Shown: piece by piece, positions 15,812-21,336 of the stretch
Position numbering within the stretch: the stretch's first letter is position 1
How the letters are laid out: each line of letters begins with the position of its first letter
From: Spirochaetia bacterium UBA5368
GTDB lineage: Bacteria > Spirochaetota > UBA4802 > UBA5368
Direction of reading: 5' to 3'
NCBI GenBank assembly: GCA_002407865.1
Contig: DHPI01000054.1
Location: 97,730-119,065, forward strand
DNA: 21,336 nt
Notes under the pieces: generated by a model
Databases searched by the model: none
What the model saw: the letters and a program-made list of their open reading frames with translations, nothing else
What the model was told of the DNA's origin: nothing
Position numbers and translations under genes: made by a program

Positions 15812-16389
15812 CCGCAAAGGCGGCAGTCCTCTGGGACGAACCAGGCACCTTCAACAGGTTCGTCAACGAGTGCTGCGGGGTCAGTTGCGACCCCGTCAAC
15901 CAGTTGCTCGTCGCCTCTCCCTTCTACCGGGGGAAATACGTCGCCCTCATCGTGCCGACCGGGTTTGCGAACCCCCGCTACTCCCGCCTCCTCCCGGCAC
16001 TCCGGGCCGCCGCCCCCCGCATCAAGGCCTTCGTCGAGAACGGTGGCCACCTCCTCGTCTTCGGGGCGATGGACGAGAGGCCCGGCGCCTATGACTGGCT
16101 CCCCTTCAGGGTGGAGTACAGGCACGAGTTCAAACAGAGAAAACTTGTCTTCTCCTCCGGGAGCGAGTACGCCGCCATCGTCGAGGACTACGACCCCGAG
16201 GCCGTCGAGACCGACGGCGTCTTCCCCGCCACCGACGCCGAGATCGTCGCCGCAACACCCGAAGGGGAGGCGGTCGTCCTTGCAAAGACAGTCGGGAAGG
16301 GCATTGTCGTCGTCACCAGCATCCACGAATACCCCTCAGCCCGGTTTGTCGGTACATTCTGTACCGCTGAAAGAGAAACCTTATTTTAG
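15808..16389 (+). CDS. Unknown protein with class I glutamine-amidotransferase-like fold
   Basis: 193 residues from GTG 15808, overlapping the rtcB stop by four bases (GTGA). The middle reads as alternating strands and helices (KYVALIVPTGFANPRYSR, then IKAFVENGGHLLVFGAMDE), as in the flavodoxin-like glutamine-amidotransferase-like folds where a helix carrying FVENGG precedes a LLVFG strand; a later GKGIVVVTSIHEYPS segment closes the sheet. The catalytic Cys-His-Glu triad of true amidotransferases is not evident, so an enzyme function cannot be claimed. Two close cysteines (NECCGVSC, about 21-27) sit near the N-terminus. It is co-transcribed with rtcB by position. I do not recognise a named family. 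Confidence 0.75.
   Translation: MTAKAAVLWDEPGTFNRFVNECCGVSCDPVNQLLVASPFYRGKYVALIVPTGFANPRYSRLLPALRAAAPRIKAFVENGGHLLVFGAMDERPGAYDWLPFRVEYRHEFKQRKLVFSSGSEYAAIVEDYDPEAVETDGVFPATDAEIVAATPEGEAVVLAKTVGKGIVVVTSIHEYPSARFVGTFCTAERETLF
16381..16388 (+). promoter_or_regulatory. Archaeal TATA box for the DUF2111-biotin operon
   Basis: TTATTTTA overlaps the stop of the preceding gene in an otherwise GC-rich region; purine-rich AGAGAAACC lies just before it. A start about 25 bases on, near 16410, leaves a short leader with the AGGTGG site and ATG 16420. Confidence 0.45.
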
Positions 16390-16419
16390 AAGAGTGTAAT
16401 GGAGAGTACAGGTGGAATA

Positions 16420-16842
16420 ATGGACCAGTATATCATTTCCGCTTCATCCACGACAGACGATCTCATGCCGGTGGTGATGGCGGTCCATCTCCTCCTCAAC
16501 AAGTTGCCGGTCACGGCACGGTCGCGGGACGCCCCCGGACTGCGTGTTGAGGACGGGAGAGTGATCGACGGTCACTATACCGGTCCGCTCCTCGAAGCCG
16601 CCATTGCAGAGAACAGACTGAAAAAAGATGTGCCGCCCTCAGGCCCGTACAAGGGGGTGCCTGTCGTCGTCGCACCTGTCCGCGATTCCGAAGGGAAGGC
16701 GATCGGCGCGATCGGCGTCGTCGACATCACCGGGATCTTCGACCTCGCCACCCTCATGGAGCACCAGTCTGCGATCCTGCAACAGGTCTGCGGAAAAGAC
16801 CCCTGTCCCCTCCCCACAGAATCGATCTCCGCAAAAAGGTAA
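16420..16842 (+). CDS. DUF2111-family protein, methanogen-specific
   Basis: 140 residues from ATG 16420, chosen over ATG 16399 because AGGTGG lies four bases before it and because the predicted transcript start lies between the two. The sequence contains PVTARSRDAPGLRVEDG, GPYKGVPVVVAPVRDSEGKA and IGAIGVVDITGIFDLATLM, a PAS/GAF-like alternation that matches my memory of the DUF2111 family conserved in methanogens. Function unknown. It ends five bases before birA, whose ribosome site lies in its 3' end, so both are co-transcribed; a sensor or regulator role tied to biotin is conceivable but unproven. Confidence 0.78.
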   Translation: MDQYIISASSTTDDLMPVVMAVHLLLNKLPVTARSRDAPGLRVEDGRVIDGHYTGPLLEAAIAENRLKKDVPPSGPYKGVPVVVAPVRDSEGKAIGAIGVVDITGIFDLATLMEHQSAILQQVCGKDPCPLPTESISAKR

Positions 16843-16847
16843 TAGCC

Positions 16848-17828
16848 ATGAATGATGTTACTGAGAAAGTTCTGAAGATACTCGAATCGGCCGAAGACCC
16901 CATCACCGCTGACCAGATCAGCGAGGCCCTCGATATACCCGGTTCGTCGGTCGCACGCCATATCAAGAGCCTGCGCGAGACCGGGCACGACATCGAGTTC
17001 TCGCGGGGGTCGGGTTATCTCCTTGTGAAGGGCGGGGGAGCGATCACACCCGAAGAGATCGGACGGACGCTCAGGACCACGGTGATGGGCCGGGAGATCA
17101 GGTACTACGAGAGTGTCGGTTCGACGAACTGGACGGCACGGAAACTCTGTACCGAAGAGGACCCGGCGGCCCTCCACGGCACCCTGATCGTCGCCGAAGA
17201 ACAGACCGGCGGCTTCGGGCGGATGGGCCGCGCCTGGGTCTCGCCGAAGGGCGGTATCTGGGCGAGCCTCATCCTGAAACCGACGATCCCGGTCAATTCG
17301 CTCTTCCTGATCACGATGGCCGCCTCCATTGCGATCGCCCGCGCGATCAGGCGGAAGTACGACCTCGGCGCACTGATCAAGTGGCCGAACGACGTCTTCA
17401 TCGGCGACAAGAAGGTGGCCGGACTCCTGGTCGAACTCTCGACCGAGGGGGAGAATGTCAACTACTGTCTCCTCGGCATCGGCATCGACGCCAACGTGGA
17501 CCTCGGCGACCTTCCCCCCGACCTCCAGAAGACGGTCACCTCTGTCATGACCGAACTCGGCCACGAAGTCGACCGGGCGTCCCTGCTCACGACAGTCCTG
17601 AAAGAGTTCGAGGGGAAGTACCAGATCCTGGAAAGCGGCGAGTACGACCCGATCGTCAGGGAGTGGAAGAGTCTCTCCCGCACTCTCGATAGCCGCGTCT
17701 CGATCAGGACGATGCGGAAGACCTTCGAGGGCGTCGCCATCGACATCGACCAGCACGGCGCCCTGATCATCAGGCGTGACAACGGCAGGATCGAGAAGGT
17801 CGTGGCAGGCGACTGCATGCACCTCTGA
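16848..17828 (+). CDS. birA: Biotin-protein ligase with N-terminal HTH (BirA type)
   Basis: 326 residues. Residues 1-60 form a winged helix-turn-helix (ITADQISEALDI, then SSVARHIKSLRETG), 80-270 the catalytic domain, and 275-326 an SH3-like C-terminal domain. The enzyme makes biotinyl-AMP and attaches biotin to a lysine of carrier proteins, here most likely the pyruvate carboxylase B subunit encoded at the end of the cluster. Seen: STN (92-94), EEQTGGFGRMGRAWVSP (117-133; the usual GRGRRGR loop is altered to GFGRMGR), KWPND (178-182) and GIGIDANV (210-217). The HTH implies dual use as biotin-responsive repressor of its neighbours, as in bacterial BirA; I found no convincing palindromic operator. 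Confidence 0.95.
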   Translation: MNDVTEKVLKILESAEDPITADQISEALDIPGSSVARHIKSLRETGHDIEFSRGSGYLLVKGGGAITPEEIGRTLRTTVMGREIRYYESVGSTNWTARKLCTEEDPAALHGTLIVAEEQTGGFGRMGRAWVSPKGGIWASLILKPTIPVNSLFLITMAASIAIARAIRRKYDLGALIKWPNDVFIGDKKVAGLLVELSTEGENVNYCLLGIGIDANVDLGDLPPDLQKTVTSVMTELGHEVDRASLLTTVLKEFEGKYQILESGEYDPIVREWKSLSRTLDSRVSIRTMRKTFEGVAIDIDQHGALIIRRDNGRIEKVVAGDCMHL

Positions 17829-17837
17829 AGGCGGACC

Positions 17838-18347
17838 ATGTACGGCAGTGAAGAGCGTTCCCGCATTATCGCAGAGTCTGCCGGCTTTGTCGCCCTGATC
17901 ACCGCGGGGTCGTGGGTTTCCATCCCCTTCGTCCCCGTGCCTCTCACCCTCCAGACCTTCTTCGTCCTCCTCTCCGGGGCGGTCATGAAGAGGTGGGCGG
18001 TGGTGCCCGCGGCGCTGTACCTCCTCCTCGGCCTCCTCGGTCTCCCGGTCTTCCACAACGGCACGGCAGGCATCGGCGTCCTGATGGGGCCGACAGGGGG
18101 GTTCATCGTCGGGTTCGTCGCCGCGGCCCTCATTGCAGGCCTTGCGTACGAGAGGGACGCCGAGATGGTCAGGGCCGCCGGCCTTGCCGCCGCATCGCTG
18201 GCGATCTACCTCTTCGGGGTCTCCTGGCTTGCGTACTCGACAGGCATGGGACTTGTGGCCGCAACTCTCGTCGGGATGGTGCCCTTCCTCCCCGGCGACG
18301 CCGTCAAGGCGGCGGCCGCATATATCGTCGCACGAAGACTGACATGA
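17838..18347 (+). CDS. bioY: Biotin transporter substrate-binding S component BioY
   Basis: 169-residue membrane protein with about six helices. The biotin-binding family motifs are present: PFVPVPLTLQTFFVLLSG (about 31-48) and GPTGGFIVGF (about 84-93). BioY captures biotin and, with an ECF module, imports it using ATP. It begins nine bases after birA and ends in an ATGA overlap with the first ATPase, so the substrate-specific and energising parts are translated together, as in group I dedicated ECF transporters. Confidence 0.95.
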   Translation: MYGSEERSRIIAESAGFVALITAGSWVSIPFVPVPLTLQTFFVLLSGAVMKRWAVVPAALYLLLGLLGLPVFHNGTAGIGVLMGPTGGFIVGFVAAALIAGLAYERDAEMVRAAGLAAASLAIYLFGVSWLAYSTGMGLVAATLVGMVPFLPGDAVKAAAAYIVARRLT

Positions 18348-19027
18348 TCGAGATCGCCGGCCTCGTCCATGGTATCCTCTCTGTCCCCTCCCTCAGGATC
18401 GGTGAGGGGCACACCGCCCTCATCGGCGAGAACGGGAGCGGCAAGTCAACTCTTCTCTCTCTTCTTTCCGGCATCGCTGTCCCCCACAAGGGCAGGATCA
18501 CCATCGACGGCCGCCTGCCACGGCAGGTCGACGTCGGGTGGGTCACTGAGTTCCCGGACCAGAGCATCCTCTTCACCCGCGTCGACGACGAGATCGCGAG
18601 TCCCTCTCGTTTCGCCGGTATCCCCTGCAGGGAAGTGGAGAGGCGGGTCGACGCGGCCGCACGTCTCGTCGGGATCGAGGACTTCCTCCCCCGCACGGTC
18701 AGGGAACTCTCCGGCGGCGAGCGGGCCCTTGTAGCACTCGCGACCGCCCTCTCGACAGACCCGGAGGTGCTCGTCCTCGACGAGTTCGACTCCCACCTCG
18801 ACGGCGAGACGGCGGAGGTCGTCGAGGAGGCCCTATCGAGGTCGAGGTGCCGGTACTGCGTCCGCTGCACCCAGGACATGGCCACCGCAGCGCGGGCCGA
18901 TACCGTGCTCTACCTGGAGAAAGGACGGGTCGGCGAGATCGGCACGCCCGCCGCCGTCTTCGCCGCCCGCGAACAGACCTGTTTCTACCCGCCCCTCTGG
19001 AGGATCGCCCGTGGACGTCAGGCTTGA
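18344..19027 (+). CDS. ECF transporter ATPase, first subunit; degenerate Q- and H-loops
   Basis: 227 residues from ATG 18344 (frame open further upstream, but this ATG overlaps the bioY stop as ATGA and begins the ATPase fold). Walker A GENGSGKST (28-36), signature LSGGE (122-126) and Walker B LVLDE (143-147, E147) are canonical. The Q-loop position reads VTEFPD, putting Glu69 where Gln is usual, and the H-loop reads TQDM (Gln177 for His, codon CAG). It therefore should bind ATP but its own Walker face looks weak for hydrolysis, while its signature can complete the partner site. It pairs with the next gene. Overlap with that gene is 17 bases. Confidence 0.93.
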   Translation: MIEIAGLVHGILSVPSLRIGEGHTALIGENGSGKSTLLSLLSGIAVPHKGRITIDGRLPRQVDVGWVTEFPDQSILFTRVDDEIASPSRFAGIPCREVERRVDAAARLVGIEDFLPRTVRELSGGERALVALATALSTDPEVLVLDEFDSHLDGETAEVVEEALSRSRCRYCVRCTQDMATAARADTVLYLEKGRVGEIGTPAAVFAAREQTCFYPPLWRIARGRQA

Positions 19028-19709
19028 GGGCGTCACCTTCAGGCGCGGCGCCTTCACCCTCACCTGCTCCGGCGTCTTCGGGGAAGGCGTCCACCTTGTC
19101 AGCGGGAGAGTGGGGAGCGGGAAGACGACCCTCGCCCTCCTCCTCGCCGGCCTCGTCCGACCCCCGGAGGGGACGGTCACGAGGGACGGCATCTCCTCCC
19201 TCACCCTCTCCTTCCAGAACCCTGAATACCATGTCACCGAGGCAACGGTCGGGGCCGAGGTGAGTTCATACGGCGCCGACCCGGCAGAGGTCACGGCCCT
19301 CTGCGGCCTTGCCGACCGCCGGGAGGACGACCCCTTCACCCTCTCCCGCGGCGAACTCAAGCGCCTCCACCTCGCCTGCGTTTTTACGAGGGCGTACGAC
19401 CTCCTCATCCTCGACGAACCCTTCAGTTCCCTTGACTGCGTCCAGAAAAAGCGCGTGTGCACTCTGGTGAACGAGCGAAAAGGGGGCGTCACCGTCATCT
19501 TCACCCACGAGAGACAGGTGCTCCCGCAGGTCGACTACCTCTGGGAGGTCGAGGACGGACAGGTTGTCTGTCTCGGCAGGGTGCCGGACGCCATCCCGGC
19601 ATGGCGTCACGCCCCGCCGTACCTCAGGTACGCCCTCGACGCCGGTGTCGTGCCGGAGAACATCAGGTTTCAGGACGCGATGGAGGCGTTATGCAGGACG
19701 CACGACTGA
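19011..19709 (+). CDS. ECF transporter ATPase, second subunit; altered signature motif
   Basis: 232 residues from GTG 19011, with TGGAGGAT seven bases upstream. Walker A GRVGSGKTT (32-40), Q-loop Gln69 (SFQNPE), Walker B LILDE (E126) with the usual PFSSLD D-loop, and H-loop His166 (FTHER) are intact, but the ABC signature is LSRGE (111-115), with Arg for the second Gly. In a heterodimer this subunit supplies the good Walker face and the first subunit supplies the good signature, giving one consensus ATP site. The C-terminal part (about 180-232) is an extension typical of ECF ATPases. It overlaps the T component gene by 19 bases. Confidence 0.93.
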   Translation: MDVRLEGVTFRRGAFTLTCSGVFGEGVHLVSGRVGSGKTTLALLLAGLVRPPEGTVTRDGISSLTLSFQNPEYHVTEATVGAEVSSYGADPAEVTALCGLADRREDDPFTLSRGELKRLHLACVFTRAYDLLILDEPFSSLDCVQKKRVCTLVNERKGGVTVIFTHERQVLPQVDYLWEVEDGQVVCLGRVPDAIPAWRHAPPYLRYALDAGVVPENIRFQDAMEALCRTHD

Positions 19710-20335
19710 GACTCTTCTGTATCTTTGCCCTCTCCATTGCCGCCTTCCAGTCGGTGCACGGCGCCGCCCTCGTCTTCCTCTGGTGGGCGGTATTCAGCAG
19801 GAGACGCGCCTCCCTCCCGCCGCGGACCGCCGGGGCCGTCGTCCTCCTCACCCTCGGCATCACCGCCGCCGTCACCGAGGTCACCGCAGGCGGCGGCCTC
19901 GCCTACTTCTTTCGCCTTGCGGCAGTCTTTCTCATTGCTTTCTGGGCGTACAGCGAACGCATCCCGGGCGAACTCCTCGGCGCCGGCGTCTCCCTCTTCG
20001 GGAAACATCTGGGTTTCGACATCGGCCTTGCCGGCGAGATGGGCATGGAAGCGCTCGCCTCCCTGGAGGGGGACATCGCGCGGATGAGGATGGCCCTGAG
20101 ACTGAAGGGAAAAGGCCGCGGTATCGGCGCAGTCGTCCCCCTCGGCCTCGGCCTCCTCCATGCACAGATGCAGAGGTCGAGGGAGCGTGCCTCACTCCTT
20201 GCCGTGCGCGGCTACACCGGCGGGGGGTCGGTCTGCCCGGTCTTCATACGGACACGAGCAGACGTGTACGCCGCTGCTCTTGCCGGAATTATCGTAATTT
20301 TCTCTTTTGTACCTCTTAGTGATGTATTTATATGA
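19691..20335 (+). CDS. ECF transporter transmembrane T component (EcfT/BioN-like)
   Basis: 214 residues from ATG 19691 (GGAGG at 19682-19686). About five membrane helices: near 7-35, 44-62, 66-86, then a long amphipathic cytoplasmic region (about 110-180) with MRMALRLKGKGRG and AVRGY (171-175), the usual coupling helices with Arg-Gly ends that dock into the ATPases, and a last helix near 190-212. It links the two ATPases to BioY. Being last in the bioY-ATPase-ATPase-T series it completes a dedicated biotin importer. The stop overlaps the TATA-like stretch for pycB. Confidence 0.92.
   Translation: MQDARLRLFCIFALSIAAFQSVHGAALVFLWWAVFSRRRASLPPRTAGAVVLLTLGITAAVTEVTAGGGLAYFFRLAAVFLIAFWAYSERIPGELLGAGVSLFGKHLGFDIGLAGEMGMEALASLEGDIARMRMALRLKGKGRGIGAVVPLGLGLLHAQMQRSRERASLLAVRGYTGGGSVCPVFIRTRADVYAAALAGIIVIFSFVPLSDVFI
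20325..20334 (+). promoter_or_regulatory. Archaeal TATA box for pycB
   Basis: TATTTATATG at the end of the T component gene, about 60 bases before the pycB ATG. A start near 20355 gives a leader of about 35 bases carrying GAGGT (20379-20383) as ribosome site. It implies pycB can be expressed apart from the transporter. Confidence 0.55.
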
Positions 20336-20389
20336 TCAGATTGAAAAATTGAGAGGCTTGTTGATATTTTGGAGCCCCGAGGTATTCAG

Positions 20390-21336
20390 ATGAGTGCTGC
20401 CAGTTCTAAAAGGGTATATATCACCGATACAACGCTCAGGGATGCCCATCAGTCGCTCATCGCCACCCGCATGAGAACAGAGGACATGATCCCTCTGGCT
20501 CGGAAGATGGATGATGTGGGCTTTTTCTCCCTGGAGGCCTGGGGGGGTGCGACTTTCGACAGTTGCATCCGTTTTCTCGATGAGGACCCGTGGGACCGCC
20601 TGCGAGACCTGAAGGCCGAACTCGCAAAGACGCCGATCCAGATGCTGCTGCGGGGGCAGAACCTGGTGGGCTACCGGCACTACCCCGACGATGTCGTGGA
20701 ACGCTTTGTCGGTGCCGCCTACAAGAACGGCGTTGATATCTTCCGCGTCTTTGACGCCCTGAACGATATCAGGAACATGGAGAAGGCCTTCACCAGCGTG
20801 AAGGCGGCAGGCGCCCACCTGCAGGGTACGATCTCGTACACGACAAGTCCTGTGCACACCACGGCCACTTTTATCGATATGGCCGAGGAGATGGCCGCAC
20901 GTGACTGCGACTCCATCTGCATCAAGGACATGGCCGGACTGATCATGCCCGAGGCCGCCCGCGAACTCATTGCAGGGATCAAGGAGAGGGTCGATATACC
21001 GGTCTGTCTCCACTCCCACTCGACGAGCGGGATCGCCCCCATGAGTTACCAGGCGGCGATCGAGGCGGGCGTCGACATCCTGGACACGGCGATGTCGCCG
21101 TTCGGCCTCGGCACCTCCCAGCCCCCGACGGAGAGCATTGTCGCAAGCGTCGTCGGGACGTCGCGCGACACCGGTATCGACCTGCTTCCGCTCCGGAACG
21201 TCAGAAACATCTGCCGGGATCTGCGGGAGAAGTACGGGCCGCTCTTCTCCCCCATCGCGGACCGGGTCGACTCGGACGTGCTGATCTACCAGCTTCCGGG
21301 CGGTATGATCACAAACCTCGTCTCCCAGTTGAAGGA
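20390..21336 (+). CDS. pycB: Pyruvate carboxylase subunit B / oxaloacetate decarboxylase alpha-type, 3' end missing
   Basis: The frame is open from ATG 20390 to the window end (315 residues, no stop). It is the carboxyltransferase domain: ITDTTLRDAHQSLIATRMRT (10-29), LEAWGGATFDSCIRFL, LLRGQNLVGYRHYPDD, FRVFDALNDIRNM, IKDMAGL and HSHSTSGIAPM with the metal-binding His pair are all diagnostic of the TIM-barrel carboxyltransferase family. The C-terminal biotinyl-lysine domain would lie beyond the window. In methanogens this subunit, with PycA, makes oxaloacetate from pyruvate for biosynthesis. Sodium-pump decarboxylase alpha subunits share these motifs, but the methanogen context and the adjacent biotin ligase favour PycB. 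Start supported by GAGGT six bases upstream. Confidence 0.93.
   Translation, partial: MSAASSKRVYITDTTLRDAHQSLIATRMRTEDMIPLARKMDDVGFFSLEAWGGATFDSCIRFLDEDPWDRLRDLKAELAKTPIQMLLRGQNLVGYRHYPDDVVERFVGAAYKNGVDIFRVFDALNDIRNMEKAFTSVKAAGAHLQGTISYTTSPVHTTATFIDMAEEMAARDCDSICIKDMAGLIMPEAARELIAGIKERVDIPVCLHSHSTSGIAPMSYQAAIEAGVDILDTAMSPFGLGTSQPPTESIVASVVGTSRDTGIDLLPLRNVRNICRDLREKYGPLFSPIADRVDSDVLIYQLPGGMITNLVSQLK

Noticed and set aside
14171..15817. 548-residue open frame antisense to rtcB and archease
   Set aside because: It mirrors a certain gene with all catalytic residues in the other strand; its composition (Arg, Asp, His, Gly rich) is that of a high-GC antisense frame and it has no recognisable domain.
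16575..18056. 493-residue open frame antisense to birA and bioY
   Set aside because: It crosses two well-identified genes, has a low-complexity charged composition and no ribosome site; a GC-driven shadow.
17912..18343. N-terminal extension of the first ECF ATPase frame
   Set aside because: It overlaps bioY entirely and reads as Arg/Pro-rich out-of-frame translation; the ATGA overlap gives the real start.
1..21336. CRISPR array, tRNA, rRNA, insertion sequence or prophage
   Set aside because: I saw no regularly spaced repeats, no cloverleaf or rRNA stretches, no transposase or integrase and no terminal inverted repeats, including at the taxonomic join.

Overview
The window reads as two unrelated genomes joined near 10.2-10.5 kb. 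Left of the join (1 to about 10,200) the genes are bacterial: parvulin-type foldase, chemotaxis transducer, transketolase, PEBP-family exported protein, Ogt-type DNA repair protein, RibF, a shikimate kinase/chorismate synthase fusion, a TPR lipo- or exported protein and Dtd. Genes have Shine-Dalgarno sites, stem-loop-plus-T terminators and moderate GC with AAA, GAA and ATA codons. A spirochaete-like or other Gram-negative, motile, syntrophic-habitat bacterium is possible, but I cannot fix the phylum. Right of the join (about 10,515 to 21,336) the genes are archaeal and methanogen-like, in the style of Methanomicrobiales: SecF/SecD of the archaeal type, DUF2551 and DUF2111 family proteins, archease plus RtcB, archaeal BirA, and pyruvate carboxylase subunit B. 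GC is clearly higher, Ile is almost always ATC, and TATA boxes replace bacterial promoters.

Layout, left half: a 5'-truncated foldase (+) and a heme-binding-type chemotaxis receptor (-) converge on a shared terminator; transketolase and the exported PEBP protein are both on +; ogt, ribF and the aroK-aroC fusion form a minus-strand run; the TPR gene (+) and dtd (-) converge with overlapping stop codons. A thioredoxin gene (trx1) follows, with a hairpin at its 3' end.

Layout, right half: secF-secD-trx2 run on the minus strand from a TATA box near 13,179 and lead into trx1. Divergently, on +, come a DUF2551 protein, a small Cys-containing protein, archease, rtcB and a gene of unknown function overlapping rtcB. 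Then a DUF2111 protein, birA, bioY, two ECF ATPases and the ECF T protein are packed with overlaps or gaps of under 10 bases, and pycB (cut by the window end) follows from its own TATA box.

Functionally the clearest unit is the biotin island at 16.8-21.3 kb: ligase, importer and the biotin-dependent carboxylase that needs both. Its two ATPases are complementary: one keeps the canonical signature but has lost the Q-loop Gln and H-loop His, the other keeps these but has an altered signature, predicting one active and one degenerate ATP site. The RNA unit archease-rtcB and the Sec unit are standard. The bacterium/archaeon join is the largest anomaly and most probably reflects a chimeric assembly, although a real transfer cannot be excluded from sequence alone.
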